64,000 nucleotides of DNA from Pseudomonas sp. GM74 (GCF_000282455.1 NZ_AKJG01000109.1:1-64000), one strand, 5' to 3'; counted from the first letter of the stretch, positions 1 to 10,237 are shown. Notes: generated by a model from the sequence alone, not told the origin. Numbers and translations: made by a program.

Positions 1-429
1 GGCGGCTGCGCCAGCTGCCGCACCTGCGGCTGCACCAGCGGCACTCGAATCACCACCGGTGGAAGAATTTTCAGGAGTTGCGGCTGGTGCAACGCCGGTT
101 CCAATGCGCCGATCAAGATCCTGGTATCGCTCCAGGTTTTCCTGCTTCATGCGCGCTACATCATTTTGCAGAACTTCAATCGCACCTTGCTGGCGCTCGA
201 TCTGTTGCTGCATTGATTGCAGTTGGTTGAACAGCTCGCCCTGTGCCGAGACAGGGGCCGAAACCCCTCCCCCGGCATAGGCGCCGTTCGTACCGTAACC
301 TGCAGGCGGATAACTGCTCCCGCTATTGTTATAGCCGGAGTCATTATCGACCACAGGAACCGCAGCCCACACCGCAAGCGGCGCGAGGCTGAGAGCCAGG
401 ACAGTTACAGCACGACGGCACGTTCGCAT
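1..429 (-). CDS. cpoB: Tol-Pal system protein CpoB/YbgF, N-terminal part (3' end lies outside the window)
   Basis: The reading frame starts at an ATG at 429 and stays open to the window edge (143 codons). The visible part begins MRTCRRAVTVLALSLAPL with a hydrophobic core and an Ala-X-Ala type cleavage region (signal peptide, about residues 1-23). A low-complexity Gly/Ser/Tyr linker follows, then a heptad-rich stretch (ELFNQLQSMQQQIERQQ, about residues 60-95) that fits the trimerising coiled coil of CpoB, then an Ala/Gly linker. The TPR domain expected at the C-terminus is off the edge. CpoB is periplasmic, binds TolA and coordinates outer-membrane constriction with PBP1B. It sits directly downstream of pal, as in other Pseudomonas tol clusters. 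Confidence 0.9.
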   Translation of the reverse strand, partial: MRTCRRAVTVLALSLAPLAVWAAVPVVDNDSGYNNSGSSYPPAGYGTNGAYAGGGVSAPVSAQGELFNQLQSMQQQIERQQGAIEVLQNDVARMKQENLERYQDLDRRIGTGVAPAATPENSSTGGDSSAAGAAAGAAAGAAA

Positions 430-435
430 GACGAA

Positions 436-933
436 TTACTTACGCAGTTCGACGCGACGGTTTTGAGCCCAGGACTGCTCGTCGTTGCCGGTAGCAACTG
501 GACGCTCTTCGCCGTAGGAAACCAGTTCCAGCTGAGCTGGGGAAACACCTTGCAGTACCAGGTAGCGCTGAACGGCTTTCGCACGACGCTCGCCCAGTGC
601 CATGTTGTACTCACGAGTACCACGTTCGTCGGTGTTGCCTTCCAGAACAACGCGAGCGCCGTTTGCTTTCAGGTCTTTGGCGTGAACGTCCAGAGCGCGC
701 ATGGCTTCTGGCTTCAGGTCCGAGCTGTCGTATTCGAAGTAGAAAGTGGTGATAGCGCGCAGTGCAGCTTCTTCGCTCAGGGAGCCGTCAACTGCACCAG
801 TGTTTGCGCCGTAACCAGCGTTTGGATCTACCGCGCCTTCACCGGCATTGTCGCCGCCTTTGGACGAGCAACCTACAGCTACAGCCATGGCCAGTGCCAG
901 CGCAGCAAATTTACCAAACTTCAGCATTTCCAT
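436..933 (-). CDS. pal: Peptidoglycan-associated lipoprotein Pal (OprL)
   Basis: 165 residues. The N-terminus is a lipoprotein signal ending in a VAVGC lipobox with Cys22 as the acylation site. A short Gly/Asn linker is followed by an OmpA-like peptidoglycan-binding domain (about residues 60-165), with the conserved [14 protein letters not shown] start, [18 protein letters not shown] core and RRVELRK end. Pal is anchored in the outer membrane, binds meso-DAP in peptidoglycan and is displaced from it by TolB. It lies 52 nt downstream of tolB and 6 nt upstream of cpoB, so it is probably in the same operon. AGGAG lies just upstream of the ATG. Length and sequence are typical of Pseudomonas OprL. 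Confidence 0.98.
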   Translation of the reverse strand: MEMLKFGKFAALALAMAVAVGCSSKGGDNAGEGAVDPNAGYGANTGAVDGSLSEEAALRAITTFYFEYDSSDLKPEAMRALDVHAKDLKANGARVVLEGNTDERGTREYNMALGERRAKAVQRYLVLQGVSPAQLELVSYGEERPVATGNDEQSWAQNRRVELRK

Positions 934-985
934 CGTGAAACTCCTAATGAACCCCAGTGTGTTAAGTAAAACGTATAGCGCCGCG

Positions 986-2287
986 TCAGTTCAGGTAAGG
1001 GGACCAGGAAGGTTCTCTGACTTCGCCTTGTGCGGTAGGAAGCGGGAGCCTTACGCGTCCATTGATGGACACGAGCATCAAGACTCCCCGGCCCTGCTGG
1101 CGGGTGGCGTAGATTACCATGGTGCCGTTGGGCGCGACAGTAGGCGACTCGTCCAGAGTGCTATCAGTGAGGATTTTTACACTACCGCGCTGCAAATCCT
1201 GGGCCGCCACCTTGAAATTGGTGAAGCCATCCTGACGGTGAATCATGACAAGCGTCTTTTCATCAGCCGACAGTTTAGGGTTGGCGTTGTAGTTACCGAC
1301 GAAAGTCACGCGTTCGGCACCGCCACCACCGGCACTGGTCTTGTAGATCTGCGGTTTGCCGCCACGGTCGGACGTGAAGTAGATGGTCGAGCCATCCTTG
1401 CCCCAGAACGGTTCGGTGTTGATGCCTGGACCGTTGGTGACGCGGCTGATCTGACGCGAACCCAGGTTCATCACATAGATGTCCGGGTTGCCGTCTTTGG
1501 ACAGTACGAACGCCAGGCGATTGCCATCCGGCGACCAGGCTGGCGCACCGTTCAGGCCTTCGAAGTTGGTGATCTGCTCACGGCGACCGGTGTCGATGTT
1601 CTGCATGAAGATGCGTGGACGCTTCTGCTCGAAGGAGACATAAGCGATACGCTTGCCATCCGGTGCGAAACGCGGCGACAGGATCGGCTCGCGCGACTGC
1701 AGCAGGGTCACGGCGCGAGCACCGTCGTAGTCCGAACGTTGCAGGGTGTAGCGAGTGTTGTTCTCGGAGAAACGCTCGGCCGTTACGTACAGCAGGCGAG
1801 TCGAGAAGGCACCCTTGATACCCGTGAGTTTTTCGAACGACTGGTCGGAGATGTAGTGCGCCATGTCGCGCAACTGATCGACGCCGCCCGACACGCTGCC
1901 GGTCAGCACTTGCTGCTCCGTTGCCACGTTGAACAGTGCGTATTGCACCTGCAGGCGACCGCCCGCCGGCACAATGCTGCCGACCATGACGTACTGGGCA
2001 CCCAGCGCCTTGAAGTCACGGAAGATGATTTCGCTGGCCTGGCTCGGCTGGCTGATCATGTTCTGCTTTGGAAGCGGCGAGTAGTAACCCGAGTTGCGCA
2101 GGTCGTTACCGATGATTTCCGCCATGTCGTCCGGCAGCACGCTACCGCCCTGGAAGCCGAACGGTACGACGGCGATCGGGGTCGCCCGATCGCTGCCGCT
2201 GGTAACCAGAATGTTTTTCTCATCTGCCATCGCCATCCCTGCCATGCAGCAGATAACGACCAGCATTCCTCGTAGAAGGTTTCTCAC
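986..2287 (-). CDS. tolB: Tol-Pal translocation protein TolB
   Basis: 433 residues, the usual TolB length. A cleavable signal peptide ends around MAMA-DEKN (residue 21). The N-terminal domain (about 22-160) is followed by a six-bladed beta-propeller with repeated [SPT]W/F-SPDG-type motifs, for example [27 protein letters not shown] and [14 protein letters not shown]. TolB is a periplasmic shuttle: its N-terminus contacts TolA and its propeller binds Pal in competition with peptidoglycan. The ATG overlaps the tolA stop by 4 nt (ATGA type), which indicates translational coupling. Confidence 0.98.
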   Translation of the reverse strand: MRNLLRGMLVVICCMAGMAMADEKNILVTSGSDRATPIAVVPFGFQGGSVLPDDMAEIIGNDLRNSGYYSPLPKQNMISQPSQASEIIFRDFKALGAQYVMVGSIVPAGGRLQVQYALFNVATEQQVLTGSVSGGVDQLRDMAHYISDQSFEKLTGIKGAFSTRLLYVTAERFSENNTRYTLQRSDYDGARAVTLLQSREPILSPRFAPDGKRIAYVSFEQKRPRIFMQNIDTGRREQITNFEGLNGAPAWSPDGNRLAFVLSKDGNPDIYVMNLGSRQISRVTNGPGINTEPFWGKDGSTIYFTSDRGGKPQIYKTSAGGGGAERVTFVGNYNANPKLSADEKTLVMIHRQDGFTNFKVAAQDLQRGSVKILTDSTLDESPTVAPNGTMVIYATRQQGRGVLMLVSINGRVRLPLPTAQGEVREPSWSPYLN

Positions 2288-3363
2288 AAGGCTAGATCCT
2301 CAGGTGTGAATGTCATCTTGAATGAACGATACGGAGCGAAATCACTCGGCTTCATTCCCTGCATTTCTGTCAAACGTCCAATATTCTTCACCGCTGCAAC
2401 AGCCGATGCGTCAAACGGACCGTCGCCACTGGACCTGGACACGCTGACCGAAGTCACCGTACCGTCCGGCAACATGCCGATTTGCAACACGACCGTCATG
2501 CCTTTGCGTGCCGAAGGTGGACGAGCCCAGCCTTCCGCTGCACGCGCACGAATCAGGTCATCGAAACTGCCGGCGACTTCGTCGCCCTGCTCATCGGCCA
2601 AGGCCTGCTGACGCTGCGGCGTGTCGGAAAGCAAATCTGCCAGGGCCTGGGCCTTTTTGTCTTCGGCGGATTTACGCGCCGCATCCTGCGATTTCTTCTT
2701 CGCAGCATCGGCGGCAGCTTTCTTCTTCGCTTCCTCGGCGACTTTCTTCTTCGCCTCTTCAGCTTCAGCTTTCTTCTTGGCGTCTTCCGCGGCTTTCTTC
2801 TTCGCGTCTTCGACGATCTTTTTCTTGGCTTCTTCAGCGGCCGCTTTCTTGGCCTCTTCTTCCGCGGCTTTCTTGGCTTCTTCTTCGGCTTTCTTCTTGG
2901 CTATATCAGCCAATTGTTTCTCTTCTGCCTTCTTGGCTTCCGCGGTTTTCTTCGCTTCGTCGGCTTTCTTGGCTTCATCAGCCTTTTTCGCCTCGTCCGC
3001 TTTCTTCGCCTCGTCGGCCTTCTTGGCTTCTTCGGCCTTTTGAGCCGCCTCTTCTTTCTTTTGTTCCGCAGCCTTCACCGCTTCCTGCTCGACCTTTTTC
3101 TGTTCCATCTGCTCGACTTCGGTCTGACGCGCAGCCGATTTCTGCGCTTCACCGGCAATCTTCTGATTGGTCTGGGTGGTCGCCCGACTTTTCGATTTCA
3201 GCTGGTACAAGGTCGCCTGGACAATCGGCTTGGCCGGCGGCAATTCCGGTGTGAAGGCAAAACTGACGAACAGCATGCCGAACACCAGCACGTGCAAGCC
3301 AATCGCCCAGACACTAGGCCAGAAGTAGCTTTCCGAGGCGGACGGCTCTCGCTGTTGCTGCAT
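2284..3363 (-). CDS. tolA: Cell-envelope integrity protein TolA
   Basis: 359 residues with three classical domains. A single N-terminal membrane helix (about residues 21-37) is followed by a long Ala/Lys/Glu-rich helical stalk (about 75-245), then a C-terminal globular domain (about 260-359) containing the [18 protein letters not shown] segment typical of Pseudomonas TolA. TolA spans the periplasm and couples the TolQR proton-driven motor to TolB/Pal; its C-terminal domain is also a colicin/pyocin and phage entry factor. The stalk holds four perfect ADEAKK hexapeptides in tandem (about residues 116-139). The start codon touches the tolR stop (1-nt overlap). Confidence 0.97.
   Translation of the reverse strand: MQQQREPSASESYFWPSVWAIGLHVLVFGMLFVSFAFTPELPPAKPIVQATLYQLKSKSRATTQTNQKIAGEAQKSAARQTEVEQMEQKKVEQEAVKAAEQKKEEAAQKAEEAKKADEAKKADEAKKADEAKKADEAKKTAEAKKAEEKQLADIAKKKAEEEAKKAAEEEAKKAAAEEAKKKIVEDAKKKAAEDAKKKAEAEEAKKKVAEEAKKKAAADAAKKKSQDAARKSAEDKKAQALADLLSDTPQRQQALADEQGDEVAGSFDDLIRARAAEGWARPPSARKGMTVVLQIGMLPDGTVTSVSVSRSSGDGPFDASAVAAVKNIGRLTEMQGMKPSDFAPYRSFKMTFTPEDLAL
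2947..3018 (-). repeat. 18-bp tandem repeat inside tolA (ADEAKK x4)
   Basis: Four consecutive copies of a six-codon unit encode ADEAKK in the helical stalk of TolA. The copies differ at synonymous positions (gcc/gct/gcg-type changes on the coding strand), so the array is not freshly expanded. Imperfect copies ([12 protein letters not shown]) flank it. Changes in copy number would alter stalk length without breaking the frame. Confidence 0.8.
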
Positions 3364-3824
3364 CAGGGCGCCTCGGTAATCAAGCCAACATTACCGACCC
3401 CGGCTTTCTGCAACCCGCCCATCGCGCCCATGACGGAGCCGTAATCGACGGACTTGTCGCCGCGAATGAAGACCTGGGTACGCTTGCCGCCTTCGTTGCC
3501 GACGCGAATGATCTTGGTCACCGCGTCAGTCATCTGCGGCAGGGTCATGGCTCGATCCTGCTGTTTTTCGGTGTCGACTTCGCTGCCAAGGTTCCAGTAG
3601 TAGGTCTTGTCGGACTTGATCGAAATGGTCAGGACCTGGGTGTTGTTGTCCTGCGGCAAGGCTTCACTGGAAACCTTGGGCAGGTCAACTTTCACGCCCT
3701 GATTGAGCATCGGCGCGGTCACCATGAAAATGACCAGCAGTACCAGCATCACGTCGATGTAAGGCACCACGTTCATCTCGGCAACCGGCTTGCGCTTGTT
3801 TCGCGCTCGAGCGATTAAAGCCAT
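3363..3824 (-). CDS. tolR: TolR, proton-channel component of the Tol motor
   Basis: 153 residues, ExbD/TolR family. A short basic cytoplasmic N-terminus (ARARNKRKPVAEMNVVPYI) precedes one membrane helix (about 24-40) that carries the conserved proton-relay aspartate D24. A periplasmic domain (about 60-150) ends in FIRGDKSVDYGSVMGAMGGLQ, the family's dimerisation/peptidoglycan-binding part. TolR works with TolQ to convert proton flux into movement of TolA. It lies 14 nt downstream of tolQ and abuts tolA. Confidence 0.97.
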   Translation of the reverse strand: MALIARARNKRKPVAEMNVVPYIDVMLVLLVIFMVTAPMLNQGVKVDLPKVSSEALPQDNNTQVLTISIKSDKTYYWNLGSEVDTEKQQDRAMTLPQMTDAVTKIIRVGNEGGKRTQVFIRGDKSVDYGSVMGAMGGLQKAGVGNVGLITEAP

Positions 3825-3838
3825 TGGTAATTACCTGC

Positions 3839-4534
3839 TTATTCTTCGCTGGTGTGCACTTTGCGGTGCAGGATCGCCTGGAACTCATCGGCGAAGGTGT
3901 AGTAACGGCTGATCAGCGTTTCGCTGCGAGCGGCAAAACGGTTGTAAGCGATCACGGCAGGGATCGCGGCGAACAGACCGATGGCCGTGGCGATCAACGC
4001 TTCGGCGATACCCGGGGCCACTGTGGCCAGGGTCGCTTGCTGGGCGGTGGCCAGGCCACGGAAGGAGTTCATGATCCCCCAGACGGTACCGAACAGACCG
4101 ATGTACGGGCTGACGGAACCAACGGTGGCCAGGAAAGGCAGGCTCTGCTCGAGCTTTTCTTCTTCGCGGGAAATGGCGACGCGCATGGCACGGGCCACGC
4201 CTTCCATCACCGCTTCCGGATCAACGCCTGACTGCTGGCGCAGACGGGAGAACTCCTTGAAACCGGCACGGAAGATTTGCTCGACGCCCGAATCAGGGTC
4301 CGGGTTGCTGCCGGCCTGACGGTACAGCTTGGACAGGTCGATACCCGACCAGAAGCGCTCTTCAAAGCTCTCCAGGGCACGTCGACCGGCGCGCAGCAGA
4401 TTACTGCGCTGAAAGATCATGATCCACGAGGTCACCGATGCGGCTACCAGGGTCAGCATTACCAGTTGCACCACGATACTGGCATTGCTGACCAGGCTCC
4501 ACATGGAGGAATGGTCGACGACGTTAGCTTCCAC
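3839..4534 (-). CDS. tolQ: TolQ, proton-channel component of the Tol motor
   Basis: 231 residues, MotA/TolQ/ExbB family. Three membrane helices are visible: about residues 16-42, 138-160 and 170-197. A large cytoplasmic loop lies between the first two. The conserved segment [17 protein letters not shown] marks the second helix and [25 protein letters not shown] the third. TolQ forms the pentameric ring around the TolR dimer. Its start codon lies inside the end of ybgC (11-nt overlap), so it is probably coupled to that gene. Confidence 0.98.
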   Translation of the reverse strand: MEANVVDHSSMWSLVSNASIVVQLVMLTLVAASVTSWIMIFQRSNLLRAGRRALESFEERFWSGIDLSKLYRQAGSNPDPDSGVEQIFRAGFKEFSRLRQQSGVDPEAVMEGVARAMRVAISREEEKLEQSLPFLATVGSVSPYIGLFGTVWGIMNSFRGLATAQQATLATVAPGIAEALIATAIGLFAAIPAVIAYNRFAARSETLISRYYTFADEFQAILHRKVHTSEE

Positions 4535-4991
4535 GCTTTATCTCCTGCTTTGAGTGTGTACCCGCGCCGCTCACGTCGGCAAAGGCCGCTCGTAGAGCTT
4601 CGGGAATGGCCCGGGGTTTCAAACTTTCAGTGCGCACACAGGCCACCAGAAACTGCCCTTCGCAGAGCAGCACATTATCCGTTGCCCGCCTGACCTGCTG
4701 TTTGAAGCGCAGGCTGGCACGGTTCAATTCGATTACCTCGGCGCTTACCAGCAGTTCGTCATCCAGTCGCGCCGGCGCGTGGTAGCGCGCTTCGCTGGAA
4801 TGCACGACGAACAACAGGTCCTCACCGGCAAGCGTGGATTGGGCAAAGCCCAGATCTCGTAGCCGCTCGGTTCGAGCCCGTTCCATAAACTTGAGGTAAT
4901 TAACGTAATACACGATGCCCCCCGCATCGGTGTCCTCGTAATAAACGCGACAGCGATGTGCGAAAGGCTCAAGCCCGTTTTGCGCGCGCAT
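4524..4991 (-). CDS. ybgC: Acyl-CoA thioesterase YbgC of the tol-pal operon
   Basis: 155 residues, hotdog-fold 4-hydroxybenzoyl-CoA thioesterase family. The catalytic-loop signature [19 protein letters not shown] (about residues 16-34) contains the conserved Asp (D22). YbgC hydrolyses short-chain acyl-CoAs in vitro and has been linked to phospholipid metabolism through acyl carrier protein. It is the first gene of the tol-pal operon. The start at 4991 gives the [23 protein letters not shown]-terminus usual in pseudomonads. Confidence 0.95.
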   Translation of the reverse strand: MRAQNGLEPFAHRCRVYYEDTDAGGIVYYVNYLKFMERARTERLRDLGFAQSTLAGEDLLFVVHSSEARYHAPARLDDELLVSAEVIELNRASLRFKQQVRRATDNVLLCEGQFLVACVRTESLKPRAIPEALRAAFADVSGAGTHSKQEIKRGS

Positions 4992-5054
4992 ACTCTAGTG
5001 CTTACTCCTCAGGTTGCCAATCCGGCATGGCAACTGTTTTTCATTGTTCTGCGG

Positions 5055-5083
5055 CTTTCACGTGAAAGTACGGTCCTGGGACC
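5055..5083. promoter_or_regulatory. Paired inverted repeats upstream of ybgC-tolQRA
   Basis: CTTTCACGTGAAAG (5055-5068) is a perfect 14-bp palindrome. Three bases further on, GGTCC-TG-GGACC (5072-5083) is a second dyad. Both lie 64-92 nt upstream of the ybgC start, between ybgC and the end of ruvB, where the tol operon promoter would be. The first could be an operator. Its CACGTG core resembles ParB/parS sites, but the two outermost bases on each side do not match. The role is unknown. Confidence 0.4.
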
Positions 5084-5118
5084 CTACATTGCCCGAAAAA
5101 ATCAGCACGCAATGTTAA

Positions 5119-6180
5119 TTAATCGTCAGCGGCATCGAGAAACTCGTCTACCACGGGCATTTCGCCCAATCGTGACGGAATGTTTAAACCGAAATGCAGG
5201 TAGGCATGCCGCGTCACCACCCGCCCCCGAGGCGTGCGCATGATGTAACCCTGCTGGATCAGGTAAGGCTCGAGCACGTCTTCGATGGTGTGACGCTCTT
5301 CGCTGATGGCGGCGGCCAGACTGTCGACCCCGACCGGCCCGCCGTCGAACTTCTCGATCATGGTCAACAACAGACGCCGGTCCTGGTGATCGAAGCCACG
5401 TTCGTCGACATCCAGCAGGTTCAACGCCAGGTCGGCAATCGGCTTGGTGATATGCCCCTTGGCGCGAACTTCGGCAAAGTCGCGCACCCGGCGCAGCAGC
5501 CTGTTGGCGATCCGCGGCGTACCACGGGCACGGCGGGCGATTTCGAAGGCGCCTTCCGGGTCCAGCGGCAAACCGAGGATGCTCGCCGAACGACTGACGA
5601 TCGTCGACAAGTCGGCGTTATTGTAGAACTCAAGACGCTGAACGATGCCGAAACGGTCACGCAACGGGTTGGTGAGCATCCCCGCCCGCGTCGTTGCGCC
5701 GACCAGGGTGAACGGCGGCAGATCCAGCTTGATCGAACGTGCGGCCGGGCCTTCGCCGATCATGATATCGAGCTGGAAATCCTCCATGGCCGGGTACAGC
5801 ACCTCTTCAACGATGGGCGACAGGCGATGGATTTCGTCGATAAACAGCACATCGTGAGGCTCAAGGTTGGTCAACAGCGCGGCCAGGTCGCCTGGGCGCT
5901 CCAGCACCGGCCCCGAGGTGCTCTTTATCGACACGCCCATTTCCTGGGCGATGATGTTGGCGAGAGTGGTCTTGCCCAAGCCGGGCGGCCCGAAGATCAG
6001 CGTGTGATCCAGGGATTCATTTCGACCGCGAGCGGCCTGAATGAACAACTCCATCTGTTCGCGAACGGTCGGCTGGCCAATGTATTCGGCCAGGCTGACC
6101 GGGCGAATGGCGCGGTCCTGGACTTCTTCGCGCTCACGCGGGCTGTGCGTGGCAGCGATCAGACGATCAGCTTCAATCAC
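5119..6180 (-). CDS. ruvB: Holliday junction branch migration ATPase RuvB
   Basis: 353 residues. An AAA+ motor has Walker [10 protein letters not shown] (64-72), Walker [10 protein letters not shown] with D115/E116, and sensor 1 VGATTRAG. It ends in a winged-helix DNA-binding domain (about 260-335, with [11 protein letters not shown]). RuvB hexamers flank a RuvA tetramer and pump DNA through Holliday junctions. The start codon is GTG (6178-6180), immediately after the ruvA stop, so the two are co-translated. The C-terminus [16 protein letters not shown] is slightly longer than in E. coli, as in other pseudomonads. Confidence 0.98.
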   Translation of the reverse strand: MIEADRLIAATHSPREREEVQDRAIRPVSLAEYIGQPTVREQMELFIQAARGRNESLDHTLIFGPPGLGKTTLANIIAQEMGVSIKSTSGPVLERPGDLAALLTNLEPHDVLFIDEIHRLSPIVEEVLYPAMEDFQLDIMIGEGPAARSIKLDLPPFTLVGATTRAGMLTNPLRDRFGIVQRLEFYNNADLSTIVSRSASILGLPLDPEGAFEIARRARGTPRIANRLLRRVRDFAEVRAKGHITKPIADLALNLLDVDERGFDHQDRRLLLTMIEKFDGGPVGVDSLAAAISEERHTIEDVLEPYLIQQGYIMRTPRGRVVTRHAYLHFGLNIPSRLGEMPVVDEFLDAADD

Positions 6181-6789
6181 TTAGATCATTCCCTTCAAGG
6201 CGCGGCGGATCATGTCTTCACTGCTCAAATCTTTCTCTTTGATCGCAGACACCGCCTTGCTTGCTTCCTGGGGCTTGTAGCCCAGGGAAATCAAGGCGCT
6301 GACGGCGTCAGTCTCGGCAGTGTTCACCGGAGCCGGTCCATCCGGCTGGTTCGGCACCAGGGCGAACATGGCCGGTACGGTTTCCCAGGCCTTGAAGCGA
6401 TCCTTGAGCTCCACCAGCAAGCGTTCGGCGGTCTTCTTGCCGACGCCCGGGACCTTGGTCAGCGCCGAAGTGTCCTGGGACTGTACGCAGCGAACCAGCT
6501 CGTCGACTTCCAGGCTCGACATCAAGGCCAGGGCCAGTTTCGGCCCGACGCCGTTGAGGCGGATCAATTCGCGAAAAAAGTCGCGCTCACGCTTGCCGAC
6601 AAAACCATAGAGTAACTGTGCGTCTTCGCGCACGACCAAATGGGTATGCAAGGTTAGCGGCTCACCGACCGACGGCAAGCGGTAAAGGGTCGTCATGGGC
6701 ACTTCAAGTTCATAGCCCAGGCCATTTACATCCAGAATCAGATGGGGAGGCTGCTTCTCAGCCAGGGTGCCGCGCAAACGTCCAATCAC
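6181..6789 (-). CDS. ruvA: Holliday junction DNA-binding protein RuvA
   Basis: 202 residues starting at GTG (6787-6789), read as [13 protein letters not shown]. An AAGGA ribosome-binding site lies 9 nt upstream of this GTG, and the protein then has the family length; the longer ATG reading from 6873 lacks family support. Domain I is an OB fold (1-64), domain II has two helix-hairpin-helix motifs ([20 protein letters not shown] and [17 protein letters not shown]), and domain III (about 155-202) contacts RuvB. RuvA binds the junction as a tetramer. The stop is directly followed by the ruvB start. Confidence 0.95.
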   Translation of the reverse strand: MIGRLRGTLAEKQPPHLILDVNGLGYELEVPMTTLYRLPSVGEPLTLHTHLVVREDAQLLYGFVGKRERDFFRELIRLNGVGPKLALALMSSLEVDELVRCVQSQDTSALTKVPGVGKKTAERLLVELKDRFKAWETVPAMFALVPNQPDGPAPVNTAETDAVSALISLGYKPQEASKAVSAIKEKDLSSEDMIRRALKGMI

Positions 6790-6902
6790 GTTACAAATCC
6801 TTGAGCGTTGGCCAGCTCTTGGCCAGCGACTGATAGAGCGAGCAATACCGCCGACAACACAGGCGGAACGCACTCACTCCATGAAAATGATTGCTGATGC
6901 TA

Positions 6903-7427
6903 TCAGAGACGCAGGCGCCCGCCACGACTGCGTGCAGCTCCCAGCCCATGGGGCAACAGGCTGGAACGGGTGTGAGCGTGGCAAATGGCAATGGCCAGGG
7001 CGTCCGAGGCATCGATCTGCGGCTTGCTGGTGAGCTTGAGCATGTGCATGACCATCATTTGCACCTGCTCCTTGTTGGCCGCACCGGTACCGACGACCGC
7101 CTGCTTGACCTGGGTTGCGGTGTATTCGGCAATTTCCAGGCTTTCCTCGGCCCCAGCCACGATCGCTGCGCCTCGTGCCTGCCCCAGTTTCAGGGCGGAA
7201 TCGGCATTACGGGCCATGAACACCTTTTCGATCCCCATGGTCACCGGATGGTACGTCTGAATGATCTCCCGTACCCCGCGATAGACAATCTGCAGTCGCT
7301 CATGCAGCTCGCCGGCACCGGTGCGGATACAACCGGAGGCGACGTACTCACAGCCACGGCCGGTATCACGAACCACACCGTAACCGGTGATGCGCGAACC
7401 AGGGTCGATACCAAGAATTAAAGTCAT
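6903..7427 (-). CDS. ruvC: Crossover junction endodeoxyribonuclease RuvC
   Basis: 174 residues. An RNase H-like fold has the N-terminal catalytic aspartate in [14 protein letters not shown] (D8), a conserved glutamate in [11 protein letters not shown], and the C-terminal Asp pair in [14 protein letters not shown]. RuvC resolves Holliday junctions by symmetric nicking after RuvAB loading. It precedes ruvA by 113 nt in the same direction. The weak CAGGCG upstream of the ATG is the only ribosome-binding sequence seen. Confidence 0.97.
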   Translation of the reverse strand: MTLILGIDPGSRITGYGVVRDTGRGCEYVASGCIRTGAGELHERLQIVYRGVREIIQTYHPVTMGIEKVFMARNADSALKLGQARGAAIVAGAEESLEIAEYTATQVKQAVVGTGAANKEQVQMMVMHMLKLTSKPQIDASDALAIAICHAHTRSSLLPHGLGAARSRGGRLRL

Positions 7428-7478
7428 AACGCCTGCGGGTTAAGTAAGAGCACGAAAATTCAATACAACGAATAACAA

Positions 7479-7570
7479 ATGTGGGAGCGGGCTTGCTCGC
7501 GAAAGCGGTTTCATATTCAGCAACAACGTTGCCTGCAAATCCGCGTTCGCGAGCAAGCCCGCTCCCACAT
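7479..7570. repeat. REPIN (inverted pair of GTGGGAGCGGGCTTGC REP sequences)
   Basis: A REP starting GTGGGAGCGGGCTTGCTCGC (7481) is followed about 60 nt later by its inverted copy ending GCTCCCACAT (7570). The pair sits between pmpR and ruvC, downstream of pmpR. Such non-autonomous elements are scattered through fluorescens-group genomes and are mobilised by RAYT transposases; no RAYT gene is in this window. Confidence 0.9.
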
Positions 7571-7586
7571 GGGACATTGTTGCCCT

Positions 7587-8333
7587 TTAGCCGAGCTGTG
7601 CAGCCACCGACTCCGGGATGTCCGCATTGGAGTAGACGTTTTGCACATCATCCAGGTCTTCGAGCATGTCGATCAGCTTGAGGACTTTCTCGGCACCTTC
7701 CAGATCGAGCTCGGCGCTGGTGGTCGGCAACATGACGATTTCCGCGTCGTCACCCTTGAAGCCCGCCGCTTCCAGTGCGTTACGCACCGAATAGAACCCG
7801 GAAAAAGAGGTGAACACGTCGATCGAACCGTCTTCGTTGGTCACCACGTCATCGGCGTCGGCTTCCATGGCGGCTTCCATCAGTGCGTCTTCGTCAACGC
7901 CGGCAGCGAAGGAGATCTGCCCCTTGCGTTCGAACAGATAGGCCACAGAACCGTCAGTCCCCAGGTTGCCGCCGCATTTGCTGAACGCATGACGAACAGC
8001 GGCTGCGGTGCGATTACGGTTGTCGGTCATGCATTCGACCATCACCGCCACGCCGCCCGGACCGTAACCTTCGTAGGTCAGCTCGACCACGTCGTCGGTG
8101 TCGGCAGCGCCGGTACCGCGGGCGACGGCACGATCGATGATGTCGCGGCTCATGTTCGCACCCAAAGCCTTGTCCAGGGCCAGGCGCAGACGCGGATTGG
8201 AGCCTGGATCACCCCCACCCTGACGGGCAGCGACGGTCAGCTCACGAATCCACTTGGTGAAGATCTTGCCCCTCTTGGCATCCTGACGTTCTTTGCGGTG
8301 CTTGATGTTCGCCCACTTGGAATGACCAGCCAT
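7587..8333 (-). CDS. pmpR: YebC/PmpR family regulator
   Basis: 248 residues beginning [22 protein letters not shown], the near-invariant YebC start. An in-frame upstream ATG at 8435 exists but adds non-family residues, so the start at 8333 was chosen. Three mixed alpha/beta domains are expected. The motif [18 protein letters not shown] and the acidic patch [18 protein letters not shown] are recognisable. In P. aeruginosa PmpR represses the pqsR quorum-sensing regulator, and YebC relatives have been reported to help ribosomes translate difficult proline tracts. It lies between aspS and ruvC, the conserved pseudomonad order. Confidence 0.95.
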   Translation of the reverse strand: MAGHSKWANIKHRKERQDAKRGKIFTKWIRELTVAARQGGGDPGSNPRLRLALDKALGANMSRDIIDRAVARGTGAADTDDVVELTYEGYGPGGVAVMVECMTDNRNRTAAAVRHAFSKCGGNLGTDGSVAYLFERKGQISFAAGVDEDALMEAAMEADADDVVTNEDGSIDVFTSFSGFYSVRNALEAAGFKGDDAEIVMLPTTSAELDLEGAEKVLKLIDMLEDLDDVQNVYSNADIPESVAAQLG

Positions 8334-8420
8334 AACTCGCTCCGAATTCTCTTTGAAACATTGCCCGCCGCACTGTATTGCGCCGGCCGGCAAACAAAAA
8401 TCTTGAACAGCTCTATCTAT

Positions 8421-8451
8421 AAAGAAAGGGCGCATCCACAGATGCGCCCTT
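8421..8451 (-). terminator. Rho-independent terminator after aspS
   Basis: An 11-bp perfect stem (GAAGGGCGCATC side read on the minus strand, loop TGTG) is followed on the minus strand by TTTCTTTA. It starts 11 nt after the aspS stop and separates aspS from pmpR. Confidence 0.8.
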
Positions 8452-8461
8452 CAGGTCAACC

Positions 8462-10237
8462 TTACTCGGCCTTAGGCGTTTCGCGCAGACGAATGTGCAG
8501 TTCGCGCAATGCCTTGGCATCCACCTGGCCCGGTGCCTGAGTCATGACATCCGCCGCGCTCTGGGTTTTCGGGAAGGCGATCACTTCACGGATCGACTGG
8601 GCGCCGGTCATCAGCATCACCAGACGGTCCAGACCGAAGGCCAGGCCACCGTGCGGCGGCGCGCCGTATTTCAGGGCGTCGAGCAGGAAGCCGAATTTCT
8701 CTTCCTGCTCCGCTTCGTTGATGCCCAACAGGCGGAAGACCGCTTGCTGCATCTCTTTGCGGTGGATACGGATCGAACCGCCACCCAGCTCGGTACCGTT
8801 CAACACCATGTCGTAGGCACGGGACAGAGCGCCGGCCGGGTTGGCTTCCAGCTCCGCCGGGGAGCACTTCGGCGCGGTGAACGGGTGGTGCAAGGCGCTG
8901 AAGCTGCCGTCGTCGTTCTCTTCGAACATCGGGAAGTCAACGACCCACATCGGAGCCCATTCGCAGGTCAGCAGGCTCAGGTCGTGACCGAGCTTGATGC
9001 GCAATGCGCCCAACGCTTCGCTGACGATCTTGGCCTTGTCGGCGCCGAAGAACACGATATCGCCGTCAACTGCACCAACACGATCCAGGATCACGTTGAG
9101 GTTGGCTTCAGGGATGTTCTTCACGATCGGCGATTGCAGACCGTCAACGCCATTGGCGCGCTCGTTGACCTTGATGTACGCCAGGCCCTTGGCACCGTAG
9201 ATGCCGACGAACTTGGTGTAGTCGTCGATCTGCTTGCGCGGCATGCTCGCGCCGCCAGGCACGCGCAGGGCGGCGATACGGCATTTCGGGTCGTTGGCCG
9301 GGCCGCTGAATACCTTGAAGTCGACTTCCTTGAGCTGGTCGGCCACGTCAACCAGTTCCAGCGGGTTACGCAGGTCTGGCTTGTCGGAACCGTAGCGGCG
9401 CATGGCTTCTTCGAAGGTCATGTGCGGGAACTCGCCGAATTCCAGGCCCAGCACTTCCTTGAACAGGTTGCGGATCATTTGCTCGGTCAGGCCCATGATC
9501 GCTTTTTCATCGAGGAAGCTGGTCTCGATGTCGATCTGGGTGAATTCCGGCTGGCGGTCGGCGCGCAGGTCTTCGTCACGGAAGCACTTGGCGATCTGGT
9601 AGTAACGATCGAAGCCGGCCACCATCAGCAGTTGTTTGAACAGCTGCGGCGATTGCGGCAAGGCGAAGAACGAACCGGCATGAGTACGGCTCGGCACCAG
9701 GTAATCGCGCGCGCCTTCCGGGGTGGCGCGGGTCAGGATCGGCGTCTCGACGTCAAGGAAGCCGTTCTCGTCCAGGAAGCGACGGATGCTGGTGGTCATG
9801 CGCGAACGCAGACGCAGCTTCTCGGCCATTTCCGGGCGACGCAAGTCGAGGAAGCGATAGCGCAGGCGGGTTTCTTCGCCGACGTCGGAGAACTCGTTCA
9901 ACGGGAACGGCGGAGTTTCCGATTCGTTCAGCACTTCCAGCTCGTAGCCCAGGACTTCGATCATGCCCGACGCCATGTTGGCGTTGGTCGCACCGGCCGG
10001 ACGCAGGCGAACCTTGCCGGTGATCTTCACGACGTACTCGCTGCGCACGCGATCGGCAGCGGCGAAGGTTTCAGCGCGGTCCGGATCGAACACGACCTGG
10101 GCCAGACCATCACGATCACGGATATCGAGGAAAATCACCCCACCGTGGTCACGGCGACGGTGGACCCATCCGCAAAGGGTAATTTCCTGGCCGTCCAGGC
10201 TTTCGTTCAGTTGGCCGCAATAATGGCTGCGCATCAT
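8462..10237 (-). CDS. aspS: Aspartyl-tRNA synthetase
   Basis: 591 residues, bacterial-type class IIb synthetase. The start [14 protein letters not shown] at 10237 gives the usual family length; a longer in-frame reading from 10342 adds unsupported residues. An anticodon-binding OB fold (about 1-105, [20 protein letters not shown]) precedes the catalytic domain. Motif 2 [18 protein letters not shown] and motif 3 [15 protein letters not shown] are clear, and a GAD-type insertion domain lies between motifs 2 and 3. The enzyme charges tRNA-Asp. In P. aeruginosa it is non-discriminating and also makes Asp-tRNA-Asn for GatCAB; the same is likely here by homology. Confidence 0.97.
   Translation of the reverse strand: MMRSHYCGQLNESLDGQEITLCGWVHRRRDHGGVIFLDIRDRDGLAQVVFDPDRAETFAAADRVRSEYVVKITGKVRLRPAGATNANMASGMIEVLGYELEVLNESETPPFPLNEFSDVGEETRLRYRFLDLRRPEMAEKLRLRSRMTTSIRRFLDENGFLDVETPILTRATPEGARDYLVPSRTHAGSFFALPQSPQLFKQLLMVAGFDRYYQIAKCFRDEDLRADRQPEFTQIDIETSFLDEKAIMGLTEQMIRNLFKEVLGLEFGEFPHMTFEEAMRRYGSDKPDLRNPLELVDVADQLKEVDFKVFSGPANDPKCRIAALRVPGGASMPRKQIDDYTKFVGIYGAKGLAYIKVNERANGVDGLQSPIVKNIPEANLNVILDRVGAVDGDIVFFGADKAKIVSEALGALRIKLGHDLSLLTCEWAPMWVVDFPMFEENDDGSFSALHHPFTAPKCSPAELEANPAGALSRAYDMVLNGTELGGGSIRIHRKEMQQAVFRLLGINEAEQEEKFGFLLDALKYGAPPHGGLAFGLDRLVMLMTGAQSIREVIAFPKTQSAADVMTQAPGQVDAKALRELHIRLRETPKAE

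Noticed and set aside
848-2275. 475-residue plus-strand open frame opposite tolB
   Set aside because: tolB is unambiguous on the other strand.
2621-3043. Phe/Ala/Ser-rich open frames opposite the tolA stalk
   Set aside because: They arise from the Lys/Ala/Glu codon repeats of tolA read backwards.
2900-3060. Possible CRISPR-like periodicity
   Set aside because: The period is 18 bp, coding and in frame in tolA; no spacers are present.
5055-5068. A true parS site
   Set aside because: Only the central 12 bases fit the consensus; parS sites are usually close to the origin and no parAB or origin genes are here. Kept as an unexplained palindrome only.
7479-7570. tRNA or small RNA interpretation of the long inverted repeats
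   Set aside because: The same end sequences recur around the window in intergenic places, which identifies them as REPINs.
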